Positions 53,079 to 62,609 of a DNA stretch of 64,000 nt are shown piece by piece. Source of the stretch: Actinomycetales bacterium (GTDB lineage Bacteria; Actinomycetota; Actinomycetes; Actinomycetales; Microbacteriaceae); assembly GCA_015655415.1 (NCBI GenBank), contig JAATFB010000020.1, forward strand, positions 1-64,000. The letters run 5' to 3'. The translations under genes were made by a program, and so were the position numbers. The notes under the pieces are model-generated. The model worked only from the letters and a program-made list of their open reading frames with translations. It did not search any database and was not told the origin of the DNA. Within the stretch, counting starts at the first letter, position 1; every line of letters begins with the position of its first letter.

Positions 53079-54485
53079 ATGCCCGAACCCAAGCAGCTCT
53101 TCGTCAACCTCTTCGAGATGGCGTGCGTCAGCCACATCACGCACGGACTCTGGAGGCTGCCGGGCAACAACCGTGAGCGCTTCGCCGACCTGGACTACTG
53201 GCTCGAATTGGCCAGGCTGGCCGAGCACGGCGGTTTCGACGGCATCTTCCTGGCCGATGTGATCGGCCACTACGACGTCTTCCGCGGCGGGCCGGAGACG
53301 GCGCTCCGCGAGGGGCTGCAGAGCCCGAATCTCGACCCGCTGCTGCTCGTCCCCGCGATGGCGGCAGTGACCGACCGGCTCGGGTTCGGCGTCACGTTCT
53401 CCACCACCTACGAGCCGCCGTTCGCGTTCGCGCGCCGCATGTCGACGCTCGACCACCTCACGAAGGGGCGCATCGGCTGGAACATCGTCACGTCCTACCT
53501 GCCGAACGCCGCCCGCAACTTCGGGCTGGACGGGGAGCTCCCCCACGACGACCGCTACCGGCTCGCGGACGAGTACCTGGACGTGCTCTACAAGCTGTGG
53601 GAGGGTTCGTGGGACGACGACGCGGTCGTGGCGGACCGCGAGGCGGGCGTGTTCACCGATCCGACGAAGGTGCGCTACATCGACCACGTGGGGGAGCGGC
53701 ACCGGGTCGCCGGGCCGCACCTGGTGCATCCGTCGCCGCAGCGCACGCCCGTGCTCTTCCAGGCCACCGGCTCGCCGGCCGGCATCGAGTTCGCCGGCAA
53801 GCACGCGGAGGTGGTGTTCACCGGCGGACGGACCAGCGCGGACTTCCGTCGCAACGCCGACGGGATGCGCGACGCCGCGCAGCGGCACGGGCGCGGCAGG
53901 GACGCGGTGAAGTTCGTCGCGATGGCGGGGGTGATCGTCGGCCGCACCCAGGAGGAGGCCGGGGACAAGTGGCGGCTGTATCGCCAGAACGCGAGTCTCG
54001 ACGGCATCCTCGCGCACAGCGGCCTGCCGGTGGACCTGACCGCGTTCCCCCGCGACATGACGGTCTCCGAGGCGCTGCGCCGCGCCGACTTCCCGGCGGA
54101 GCGCGTGCCGTTCCTGCCGTTGGCGAAGACGGTGGGCGAGGCGCTGGACTCCATCGCGAACAGCCGGGACGACCGGTTCCTCGTGGTGGGGGATCCGAAG
54201 ACGGTGGCTGACGAGATCGAGCGCTGGCTCGACGACGACGGGCTCGACGGCATCAACCTGCGTCAGTACCACACGTTCGACACGGCCCGGGACTTCGCGG
54301 AGCTGGTCGTGCCCGAGCTGCGTCGGCGGGGCAGGATGCCCGCCGAGGGCCGGCACGGCACGCTGCGCGAGCGGCTGTTCGGCGAGGGGCGGGCACGGCT
54401 TCCGGAGAGCCACCACGGCGCCCGCTACCGCGGCGGCGCGAACCTGCGCTCGGACGTCGCCGCGCCTTCCGCCGCTGCCGGCTGA
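53079..54485 (+). CDS. LLM-class flavin-dependent monooxygenase (NtaA/SnaA/DszA family)
   Basis: Reduced-flavin monooxygenase of 468 aa with a bacterial-luciferase fold. Typical segments are GVTFSTTYEPPFAFARRMST, HLTKGRIGWNIVTSYLPN and VLFQATGSPAGIEFAGKHAE. It needs FMNH2 from a reductase; the flavin reductase at 2813 is a distant possibility only. AAAGG precedes ATG 53079. Substrate unknown. Confidence 0.9.
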   Translation: MPEPKQLFVNLFEMACVSHITHGLWRLPGNNRERFADLDYWLELARLAEHGGFDGIFLADVIGHYDVFRGGPETALREGLQSPNLDPLLLVPAMAAVTDRLGFGVTFSTTYEPPFAFARRMSTLDHLTKGRIGWNIVTSYLPNAARNFGLDGELPHDDRYRLADEYLDVLYKLWEGSWDDDAVVADREAGVFTDPTKVRYIDHVGERHRVAGPHLVHPSPQRTPVLFQATGSPAGIEFAGKHAEVVFTGGRTSADFRRNADGMRDAAQRHGRGRDAVKFVAMAGVIVGRTQEEAGDKWRLYRQNASLDGILAHSGLPVDLTAFPRDMTVSEALRRADFPAERVPFLPLAKTVGEALDSIANSRDDRFLVVGDPKTVADEIERWLDDDGLDGINLRQYHTFDTARDFAELVVPELRRRGRMPAEGRHGTLRERLFGEGRARLPESHHGARYRGGANLRSDVAAPSAAAG

Positions 54486-54494
54486 CGGGCGCGC

Positions 54495-57400
54495 CTACCT
54501 GCGCACGGTCTCCCGCAGCGATGCCACGAGCTCGTGCAGAAGGGTGGTGCGCGCCTCGAGCGTGAGCGTCTCGACGCGGGCCCAGGCGCCCGCGAGGTCG
54601 AGCCCGGGGTGCTCGCGGGCGGCCTCGGCCGCGGCGAGGTCCCAGCTCAGCGACGGGAAGTCCTGACGGGCGCCCATGCCCCGCCCCAGCGCGAGCAGTT
54701 CGAGCCCCTTCGCCCGTTCGGCCGGTGTCGCGGGCTCCCGGCCCGGGGCGAGCAGCCAGACGGCGAGCCCGAGCACGGCGGCACCGGTGTTGGGGCGATC
54801 GATCATGCCGGCCCGCACGCGATAATCGCGCAGCAGGCGGCTGCGCAGCCGCCGTGCCACCAGCACGTTGCGCGGATCGTTCACGTGACCGGCCCGTACC
54901 GCGCAGGCCAGCAGGCCGGCGCCGGCGCTGCAGTACCAGGGTGCCAGGCCGCGCGGCGGGTCGCCCCATGCCCGCTCGGCGCGGGCGTACATCCGCTCCG
55001 CCTCGGCGGGGTCGCCGTCCGCGGCCGCGGCCTCCGCGAGACCTGCGAACCCGATGGCCCGCAGGTCCTCCCAGTCCATGCTTCCGGCCTCGCCGTCCAA
55101 TCGGGTCAGCCGCTCGAAGACGGGACGCGCCTCGTCGGTGCGGCCGAGCGCGACCCGGTTGATCGCGGTGATCCACTCCAGCTGCCGCAGATCCTCCGCC
55201 GCCCGCAGCAGCTGGAGGTTCGGCGTGGCGCGCTCCGCCCACGCGACGGCCTCGTCCGCGTCGCCGCGCTCACTGTGGAACTGCGCCATCCACTGCGCGG
55301 CGGTGCCGACGGTCCAGGCGTCTTGCGCCTTCTCCGCCTTGGCGTATGCGGTGGCGGCGAACGCCAGGCCGGCGTCGAGCTCGCCCGCGTTCTCCGCCAT
55401 CTGTGCGGAGATGAGGTTGCCGAACGATGCGACGGCGGGATCGTCGCTCGCCCGCAGCTCGTCCACCCTCGCGAGCGCCGCCGGCATGTCGGGCATCATC
55501 GTGAGCACGTCGATCATGGCCGCGATCTGGCGGTTGACCGGCTTGCCCCGTGCTCGCAGCCTGCGCACGCGGATGATCGCGCGGAGTCCGCGGCGCTCGT
55601 CGTCGAGCATCGAGACGATGCCGATCAGGCCGAGCGCGACCATGGCCGCGTCGCGATGCGCCTCATCCGGCTCATAGCCGGCCAGCGCGCCGAGCACTGG
55701 GACAGCGAGCCCCAGCACCTCCGAGTGCGCGCCGCGGATGGCCCAGTGCGCGCCCAACGCGGCGAACACCGAGGCGGCTGTTGCGGGGTCGTCGGCGGCG
55801 ATGGCGTCGCGCAGTGCGGCGACGAGGTTGTCCTGCTCCTCGGCGACGAGGTGGAAGGTCTCGATCTGCCCCGGGCCATAGGTCGTCTTCAGCGCGCTGC
55901 GGCAGAAGGCGTCCGCCCAGGAACGGATGCGCGCGGCCGCCTCCGCGCGCTCGCCGCCCTCGGCGAGCCGCCGATCGCCGAACTCGCGCACCGTCTCCAG
56001 CATGCGGTAGCGCACCCGGCCCGTCGTCGCGCTCTCGGCCGCTGACAGCAGGGACTGGTTCACGAGGCCCTCCAGGTCGGCTTCGACGTCGTCGAGCGGA
56101 TCGGCGACGGCGGCCGCGGCGTCGGCGCAGAAGCCGTCGACGAACAGCGAAAGGCGCCGCAGTGCGCGCTGCTCTGACTCGCGCAGCAGGTTCCAGCTCC
56201 AGTCGATCACCGCGAGCAGTGTGCGGTGGCGCTCCGGCGCGGCACGGTCGCCGCCGCGCAGCAGCGCGAACCGGTTGTCGATGCGCCGCTCGATCTCCTC
56301 GACCGACATGGTGCGCACTCGCGCGGCCGCCAGCTCGATGGCCAGGGGAAGACCGTCCAGCCTCTCGCAGAGCCGTTCCACGGCGTGCAGGGGCAGCATG
56401 ACCGACGGCCTGGCCGCGCGTGCCCGGTCCACGAACAGGCGCACGGCGGGGCCCGGCTCCGCGCCGCCTGCGGCGTTCGCGGACAGCGGTTCCAGCTGAT
56501 ACACCTGTTCCGCGGCGATCATCAGCGGCGCACGACTCGTGGCCAGCACGCGCACGTTCCGGGTCGAGGCGAGGATGTCCGCGATCCACTCCGCGGCCGC
56601 GTCGACGAGATGTTCGCAGTTGTCCATCACGAGCAGCGTCTCGCGTTCGCCGAGCGCGCCGAGGATGCGGCCGCGCACGTCCACCCGCATGCTGGGATCG
56701 CTGAGCGTGAGTCGTGTGCCCGTGTGCTCGCGGATGCCGAGCGTTGACGCGATCGCCAGCGGCACGTCGTCGCCGGTGCGCACGCTGGCGAGCTCGACGA
56801 CGACGACCCCGGGCATCCGCTCCGCGGCGCGCGCCGCGAGCTCCTGTGCGAGACGCGTCTTGCCCAGCCCGCCCGCACCGAGCACCGTGGTCAGGCGGGA
56901 GGCCGCCATGACCTGTTCGAGCGCGGCGATGTCGGCGTCGCGGCCCAGCAGCTCGTTGGGCGCCGTGCGGATGCCCACCCGCAGCGCGCTCTCGGGCGCG
57001 ATGTCCTGCTCCGGCGCGCGCAGCAGTTCGGCATTGAACGCCACGAGGTCGGCGGAGGGGCCGGTGCCGAGCACGTCGCGCAGGCGCGCGCTGAAGTCGC
57101 CGAACTCGCGGATGGCGTCGTTGCGTCGGCCCTGGGAGGCGATCGCGCGCAGTCTCAGCAGCTCGACGTACTCGTCCAGGGGCGCGGTCTCGGCGAGCAC
57201 GTCGAGGTCGGCGAGCGCGCCGAGGGCATCGCCCAGCTCCACTCGTGCGCGTGCGCGCAGCAGCGTCGCCTCACGGCGCAGGGCGGCAGCGGTCGCGGCG
57301 AGCCGCTCGGCGAGCCCGGTGTCGCCGAGGTCGGCGCCCGGTTCGCCCCGCCAGAGCTCCAGCGCTCGCGATGCCTGGTCCTGGGCGGCCCGCCAGTCGC

Positions 57401-57767
57401 GGCGTTCGGCGGACTGCCGCGCCGCATCCCGCAGCCGCATCGCCGCCGTGAGGTCGCACTGTTCCGCCTCGATCCCGAGCGCGTACCCGCCCGGGGTGGA
57501 GACGATGAGCCCGTCCGCCGCGACGGATCGCACGCGGGAGACCAGCGTCTGCAGGGCGGCCCGCTCGTTGCGGGGCGGCGCCTCCTCCCAGACGTCGTCG
57601 GCGATGCCCCGCACCGACAGCGGGTGCCGGGCCAGTGCCAGCGCCACGACGAGGGCCTTCGCGGTCGCCCCGCCGGGCTCGACGGCGTCGCCTGCCGGGG
57701 ACTCCACCGTGACGGGTCCGAGCACGGCCACCCGGCACGTGGCGGTGCGCACGCTCGCCTGGCTCAC
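54495..57767 (-). CDS. AfsR/SARP-type regulator with BTAD and NB-ARC domains
   Basis: Large STAND regulator of 1090 aa. An OmpR-like winged helix occupies roughly residues 10-105, followed by a bacterial transcriptional activation domain to about 255. The P-loop of the NTPase domain is GAGGLGKTRLA near 295-305, with a later VMDNCEHLVDAA. The C-terminal 450 residues are helical and TPR-like. Such proteins activate genes through direct repeats of 11-bp period, and an array of that kind lies at 50904. It is convergent with the monooxygenase gene. Confidence 0.9.
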   Translation of the reverse strand: MSQASVRTATCRVAVLGPVTVESPAGDAVEPGGATAKALVVALALARHPLSVRGIADDVWEEAPPRNERAALQTLVSRVRSVAADGLIVSTPGGYALGIEAEQCDLTAAMRLRDAARQSAERRDWRAAQDQASRALELWRGEPGADLGDTGLAERLAATAAALRREATLLRARARVELGDALGALADLDVLAETAPLDEYVELLRLRAIASQGRRNDAIREFGDFSARLRDVLGTGPSADLVAFNAELLRAPEQDIAPESALRVGIRTAPNELLGRDADIAALEQVMAASRLTTVLGAGGLGKTRLAQELAARAAERMPGVVVVELASVRTGDDVPLAIASTLGIREHTGTRLTLSDPSMRVDVRGRILGALGERETLLVMDNCEHLVDAAAEWIADILASTRNVRVLATSRAPLMIAAEQVYQLEPLSANAAGGAEPGPAVRLFVDRARAARPSVMLPLHAVERLCERLDGLPLAIELAAARVRTMSVEEIERRIDNRFALLRGGDRAAPERHRTLLAVIDWSWNLLRESEQRALRRLSLFVDGFCADAAAAVADPLDDVEADLEGLVNQSLLSAAESATTGRVRYRMLETVREFGDRRLAEGGERAEAAARIRSWADAFCRSALKTTYGPGQIETFHLVAEEQDNLVAALRDAIAADDPATAASVFAALGAHWAIRGAHSEVLGLAVPVLGALAGYEPDEAHRDAAMVALGLIGIVSMLDDERRGLRAIIRVRRLRARGKPVNRQIAAMIDVLTMMPDMPAALARVDELRASDDPAVASFGNLISAQMAENAGELDAGLAFAATAYAKAEKAQDAWTVGTAAQWMAQFHSERGDADEAVAWAERATPNLQLLRAAEDLRQLEWITAINRVALGRTDEARPVFERLTRLDGEAGSMDWEDLRAIGFAGLAEAAAADGDPAEAERMYARAERAWGDPPRGLAPWYCSAGAGLLACAVRAGHVNDPRNVLVARRLRSRLLRDYRVRAGMIDRPNTGAAVLGLAVWLLAPGREPATPAERAKGLELLALGRGMGARQDFPSLSWDLAAAEAAREHPGLDLAGAWARVETLTLEARTTLLHELVASLRETVRR

Positions 57768-57838
57768 CGGGCCAAGTCTACCGACGGGCGGAGGGAGGGT
57801 CGCCGGGTGCGGCGCCGGCTCGCTGGGGTCGAGCTCGG

Positions 57839-58465
57839 CTAACGCACCGTCGTGCGGGCCGAGATGACGCCGGTGTCGAAGCCGAGCAGGTGCAGGCCGC
57901 CGTGGAACCGGGCGTGCTCGATCTTGATGCAGCGATCCATCACCACGGTGAGGCCCCTCTCCTCGCCGTAGTAGGCGGCATCCTGATTCCAGATGCCCAG
58001 CTGCACCCAGATCGTCGGCGCGCCGATGGCGACCACCTCGTCGATGACGGCGGGGATGTCGCTGCCGCGCCGGAACACGTCGACGATGTCGGGAACCTCC
58101 GGCAGATCGGCGAGCGAGGCGTACGCGGGCTGGCCCAGGATGGTCTCGGCGTTCGGGTTCACGAAGTACACCCGGTAGTCGCTGGACTGCAGCAGGTACG
58201 TTCCGACGAAGTAGCTGGAGCGCGCCGGGTTGGGCGAGGCGCCCACGATGGCCACCGACCGGGCGTTGCGCAGCAGCCGTTGCCGTTGCCGCGCGTCCGG
58301 TCCTGCCCAGGTGCGCTGCGACCTCAGCAGCCGGGCCAGCGGGGAGTCGGCGGGAACCTCGCAGCTGAGGCCGTTGGCAAGCTGCACCAGCGTGTCCTCG
58401 TGCTCGATCCCGTCGCCGGCCGGCTGCTCGGGGGCTTTCCGGTCGGCATCCGTCGCGGTGCTCAT
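57839..58465 (-). CDS. CoA-binding domain protein (YccU-like)
   Basis: A 208-aa protein with a succinyl-CoA-synthetase-type CoA-binding Rossmann fold: SVAIVGASPNPARSSYFVGT, VYFVNPNAETILGQPAY and IWVQLGIWNQDAAYYGEERG. About 65 N-terminal residues are less conserved. ATG 58465 overlaps the metY stop by one base (TGATG). No catalytic activity is known for this family. Confidence 0.88.
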   Translation of the reverse strand: MSTATDADRKAPEQPAGDGIEHEDTLVQLANGLSCEVPADSPLARLLRSQRTWAGPDARQRQRLLRNARSVAIVGASPNPARSSYFVGTYLLQSSDYRVYFVNPNAETILGQPAYASLADLPEVPDIVDVFRRGSDIPAVIDEVVAIGAPTIWVQLGIWNQDAAYYGEERGLTVVMDRCIKIEHARFHGGLHLLGFDTGVISARTTVR

Positions 58466-59760
58466 CAGGCCTCCTTCGTGGCCTCGGCCAAAGCCTGGTC
58501 GAGGTCGTAGATGATGTCCTCCGGGTCCTCGACGCCCACCGACACTCGGACCGAGCCGGGCAGCACGCCCGCGTCGACGAGCTGCTGTTCGGTCAGCTGG
58601 GCGTGCGTCGTGGAGGCCGGATGGATGATCAGCGTCTTCGCGTCGCCGATGTTGGCGAGGTGGCTGGCCAGGTTGACCGACTCGATGAGCCTCTGACCCA
58701 CCGCCCGGCCCCCCTTCACCTCGAATGTGAACACGGAGCTGGGCCCCAGCGGGAGGTACTTCTTCGCCCGCTCGAAGTGGGGATGCGACTCGAGGCCGGC
58801 CCAGTGCACCGCATCGATGCGGGGATCGGCCTCCAGCCACCTGGCGACCTCACGCGCGTTGTCGACGTGCGCCTGCATGCGGAACGGCAGGGTCTCCACG
58901 CCCTGCGCGAGCAGGAACGCCGAGTGCGGGGCGAGCACCGGCCCGATGTCACGCAGCTGCTCGGCGCGCAGCCGCGTGAGGAACGCGTACTCGCCGAAGT
59001 TGCCCGACCACTGCAGACCGCCGTAGCTGGGCACGGGCTGCCCGAACAGAGGGAAGCGCTCGCTGTGCCAGTCGAACCGGCCGGATTCCACGACCACGCC
59101 GCCCAGGGTGGTGCCGTGGCCGCCGAGGAACTTGGTGGCCGAGTGCACGACCACGTCGGCGCCCCACTCGATCGGCCGGTTCAGGTAGGGCGTGGCGATG
59201 GTGGAGTCGATGACGAGCGGGATGCCGGCGTCGTGCGCCACCGCGGCCAGACCCTCGATGTCGGCGATCTCGCCGGAAGGATTGGCGATCGTCTCGGCGA
59301 AGAGCAGCTTGGTGGTGTCGGTGATCGCCTTCGCGTAGTCGGCGGGATCGGAGCTGCGCACGAACGTGGTCTCCACCCCGAAGCGGCGCAGCGTCACGTC
59401 GAGCTGGGTGATCGAGCCGCCGTAGAGGTTCGCCGATGCGACGATGTGGTCGCCGGCGCCGGCCAGCGATGCGAACGTGATGTACTGCGCCGACAGGCCG
59501 GATGCCGTGGCGACGGCCCCCAGCCCGCCCTCCAGGCTCGCCACCCGCTCCTCGAAGCTGGCCACCGTGGGGTTCGCCAACCGGGAGTAGATGTTGCCGT
59601 ACTTCTGCAGGGCGAAGCGGGCGGCGGCGTCCGCCGTGTCGTCGAACACGAAGGCGCTCGACTGGTAGATGGGTAGGGCTCGGGCGCCGGTGACCCGATC
59701 GGGGATGTTGCCGGCATGGATCGCACGCGTGCGAAAGCCGAATTCGCGGTCTGCCACCAC
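58465..59760 (-). CDS. metY: O-acetylhomoserine aminocarboxypropyltransferase (sulfhydrylase)
   Basis: PLP enzyme of 431 aa that makes homocysteine from O-acetylhomoserine and sulfide. The PLP-binding Lys lies in DVVVHSATKFLGGHGTTLGG, near residue 210. Other family marks are PIYQSSAFVFDDTADAAARF and the C-terminal SVGVEDPEDIIYDLDQALA. The start is GTG 59760. It precedes the CoA-binding gene in one unit, a pairing seen in other actinobacteria. Confidence 0.93.
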   Translation of the reverse strand: MVADREFGFRTRAIHAGNIPDRVTGARALPIYQSSAFVFDDTADAAARFALQKYGNIYSRLANPTVASFEERVASLEGGLGAVATASGLSAQYITFASLAGAGDHIVASANLYGGSITQLDVTLRRFGVETTFVRSSDPADYAKAITDTTKLLFAETIANPSGEIADIEGLAAVAHDAGIPLVIDSTIATPYLNRPIEWGADVVVHSATKFLGGHGTTLGGVVVESGRFDWHSERFPLFGQPVPSYGGLQWSGNFGEYAFLTRLRAEQLRDIGPVLAPHSAFLLAQGVETLPFRMQAHVDNAREVARWLEADPRIDAVHWAGLESHPHFERAKKYLPLGPSSVFTFEVKGGRAVGQRLIESVNLASHLANIGDAKTLIIHPASTTHAQLTEQQLVDAGVLPGSVRVSVGVEDPEDIIYDLDQALAEATKEA

Positions 59761-59838
59761 GCCACCGTAGCGGAGCGTGCCCGGGCCTCACGGGCGGGGG
59801 CGTAACACGCCGTCAATCCGGGGCCGTGCCACCGCACG

Positions 59839-61482
59839 TCAGATCCAGCCGATCGTCCCGATCCCCGTCGTCACGTCGGGGATCCACATGTGCAGCTGCC
59901 AGTACCAGAACGGGATGCGCATGCCCGTCCAGATGGGGTAGAAGAAGACGGAGACGGCGACGGCCACGATCACGAACACGGCGAGCAGGCCGAGGCCGCG
60001 GGCGCGGCGGTAGGCGGCGTCGGACGGGGCGCCCACGATCAACGCGAACGCGGCCGCCAGGGCCAGATAGAGGTAGGGCGCGAACGCGATCGAGTAGAAC
60101 GTGAAGATGGTGCGGCCGGCGTACAGCATCCACGGCAGATAGCCCGCGGCGAGCCCGGTCAGCATCAGCCCGTGCCGCCAGTCGCGGTGGCGGACGAGGC
60201 GGTAGGCGATGTAGATCACCGCTGCCGTCCCCGCCCACCAGATGATCGGGTTGCCGAGCTCGGTGATGGCCGACGAGCATCCGCCGGGGGCCGTGCATCC
60301 GTCGACTCCGTGCCTTGTGCCGACGTAGTACATGCTCGTCGGCCGCAGCATCAGCAGCCACGTCAGCGGGTTGGACTGATACGGATGCGGGGTGTGCAGG
60401 TTGATGGAGTACCCGTACATCTCCGTCTGGTACTTCCACAGGTCCTGGGCCCAGTTCGGCACCCAGGACAGCAGACCGGTCCACTTCGCGCCGGCCGTGG
60501 TCTGCACGTAGTCGCGGTAGTAGCCGCCTGGGTTCAGGAGCCAGCCCGTCCACGTGCCCACGTAGGTGACGAACGCGAGCGGCACCAGGAGCACGAAGGA
60601 CACGACGCCGCCGGCGAGGATTCCGCCCGCCGGCCAGGACGGCACGCCGGCCCTGCGCCGCGCGAGCAGGTCGACCACGACCGTGTAGACGGCGAAGAAC
60701 GCCAGGAAGTAGAAGCCCGACCACTTCACGCCGGCGTCCAGCCCGAGCAGGACGCCCGCCACCAGCAGCCACGGCCGCCACCACATCCACGGCCCCGGCC
60801 CCAGAGGCCGTCCCTGGGCAAAGCGTGCGGCGACCCATGCCGCCAGACGACGCTCCTGCCACGACCTGTCCAGCAGCAGGCATCCGAAGGCGGCCAGCGC
60901 GAGGAACATCACGGAGTTGTCCAGGATCGCCACGCGGCTCATCACGATCGCGTTGCCGTCGATCGCCATGAGGAGACCGGCGAGTGAGGCGATCAGGGTC
61001 GAGCGGAACAACCGCTTCGCGATCAGCATCAGCAGGACGACGGCCATGATGCCGACGACGGCCGTCGACACGCGCCATCCGAACGAGCTGTCTGCGCCGA
61101 AGACCGCCAGTCCCGCGGCGATCAGCCACTTGCCGAACGGCGGGTGCGCGACGAACGCGGGGTCGTTCGTGTAGGCGTTCACGTCGCCATCGGCGAACCG
61201 CTGATCGATGTTCGCCGGCCACGCCGCCTCCCAGCCCTTGTGCATCAGGGTCCAGGCGTCCTTGACGTAGAAGGTCTCGTCGAACACCAGGGCGTGCGGG
61301 TCGCCGAGCGCCCAGAGCCGGGCCGCCGCCGCGATCAGGGTGACCAGCGCGGGAAGGCCCCACGCGTACCAGCGCAACCGGGCCGGCGTGCTCACCGCGC
61401 GGGCGAACCATCGGTCGAGGCGTGAGCCGGTCGGTTCGGCGGTCGCACCGTGGCGGCCCGTCGTCGCTCGATCGGCAGTCAC
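59839..61482 (-). CDS. pmt: Protein O-mannosyltransferase (dolichyl-phosphate-mannose type, GT39)
   Basis: Polytopic membrane enzyme of 547 aa transferring mannose from polyprenyl-phosphate mannose to exported proteins. The catalytic Asp-Glu pair of the first loop is D68-E69 in LVFDETFYVKDAW. About eleven hydrophobic helices follow. This actinobacterial enzyme is linked to Sec export. It is divergent from rsmI by 32 bp, an arrangement known from other actinobacteria. Confidence 0.93.
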   Translation of the reverse strand: MTADRATTGRHGATAEPTGSRLDRWFARAVSTPARLRWYAWGLPALVTLIAAAARLWALGDPHALVFDETFYVKDAWTLMHKGWEAAWPANIDQRFADGDVNAYTNDPAFVAHPPFGKWLIAAGLAVFGADSSFGWRVSTAVVGIMAVVLLMLIAKRLFRSTLIASLAGLLMAIDGNAIVMSRVAILDNSVMFLALAAFGCLLLDRSWQERRLAAWVAARFAQGRPLGPGPWMWWRPWLLVAGVLLGLDAGVKWSGFYFLAFFAVYTVVVDLLARRRAGVPSWPAGGILAGGVVSFVLLVPLAFVTYVGTWTGWLLNPGGYYRDYVQTTAGAKWTGLLSWVPNWAQDLWKYQTEMYGYSINLHTPHPYQSNPLTWLLMLRPTSMYYVGTRHGVDGCTAPGGCSSAITELGNPIIWWAGTAAVIYIAYRLVRHRDWRHGLMLTGLAAGYLPWMLYAGRTIFTFYSIAFAPYLYLALAAAFALIVGAPSDAAYRRARGLGLLAVFVIVAVAVSVFFYPIWTGMRIPFWYWQLHMWIPDVTTGIGTIGWI

Positions 61483-61514
61483 GACGGCAATGCTATGGCT
61501 GCGAGACTGGGGAG

Positions 61515-62333
61515 GTGATCATCCTCGCGGCGACGCCCATCGGCAACCTGGGCGACGCCTCCCGCCGCCTCGTCGAGACTCTCGAGGGCGCGCGGCTGGT
61601 GGCCGCCGAGGACACCAGGGTGGCGCGGCGCCTGCTGCTCGGGCTCGGGGTCGACAACCGTCCCCGCCTGGTCGCACTGCACGACCACAACGAGCGCGAG
61701 CGGTCGGCGGAGCTGGTCGGGCTGGCGCGAGACGGCGACGTCGTCGTGCTCTCGGACGCCGGCATGCCCACCGTCTCCGACCCCGGCTACCACCTGGTCG
61801 CGGCGGCGATCGAGGCGGGCGTCGCCGTCACGGTCGTCCCGGGGCCGAGCGCCGTGCTGACGGCGCTCGCCGTCTCGGGGCTGCCGACGGACCGGTTCGC
61901 GTTCGAGGGGTTCCTGCCCAGGAAGGCGGGGGAGCGGGCGTCCGCGCTGGCGGCCCTGGTCGAGGAGCGCCGCACCATGGTGTTCTTCGAGTCGCCGAAC
62001 CGGCTGGCGGAGTCGTTGCGCGCGATCGGCCACGCCTTCGGCGCGTCCCGCCGCGTCGTGGTGTGCCGCGAGCTCACGAAGCTGCACGAGGAGGTGCGCC
62101 GCGGCACCGCGGCCGAGCTAGCCGAGTGGGCCGACGCCGGTGTTCGCGGTGAGGTCGTGGTCGTGGTGGGCGGCGCCGAGCCGCGCACCGTGGGCTTCGA
62201 CGCGGCCGTGCAGGAGGTGCTTCTGCTCACCGCGACCGAGAGCCTCAGGGACGCCTGCGCGTCGGTGGCCGCCTCGACCGGCCACTCGCGGCGTTCGCTC
62301 TACGAGGCGGCGCTCAAGGCCCGCGGTTTCTGA
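61515..62333 (+). CDS. rsmI: 16S rRNA (cytidine(1402)-2'-O)-methyltransferase
   Basis: Tetrapyrrole-methylase-fold enzyme of 272 aa modifying C1402 of 16S rRNA. N-terminal IILAATPIGNLGDASRRL, then AAEDTRVARRLL, LSDAGMPTVSDPGYHLV, VVPGPSAVLTALAVSGLPTD and FFESPNRLAESL cover all family motifs. The start is set at GTG 61515, because longer frames add about 30 unrelated residues; a GGGGAGG touches the start codon. Confidence 0.94.
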   Translation: MIILAATPIGNLGDASRRLVETLEGARLVAAEDTRVARRLLLGLGVDNRPRLVALHDHNERERSAELVGLARDGDVVVLSDAGMPTVSDPGYHLVAAAIEAGVAVTVVPGPSAVLTALAVSGLPTDRFAFEGFLPRKAGERASALAALVEERRTMVFFESPNRLAESLRAIGHAFGASRRVVVCRELTKLHEEVRRGTAAELAEWADAGVRGEVVVVVGGAEPRTVGFDAAVQEVLLLTATESLRDACASVAASTGHSRRSLYEAALKARGF

Positions 62334-62609
62334 TCCCCGCCCCGCGCCGTCGCCGGCCGCGTCCGCGGTCCGCCGCTGCCGGCACGAACCGGTGTGCGAA
62401 TTTATGCGATTTCGTGAGCGAATGCTCGCCGAGGCGGGCCCCTCCGAGGAGGCGAGGTCCCCACGGTGCCGTCGTCGCTGCCCGCATCCCTGGCGAACAG
62501 CGATGTTCCGTCGCCTGTGGCCGATTCGTTACTTGAGTGCGCCGAGCGGGCGAATATGATCGACATTGTGCGATGTTGCACACCCTCTGCACGTTACAAA
62601 GGAGTCAAC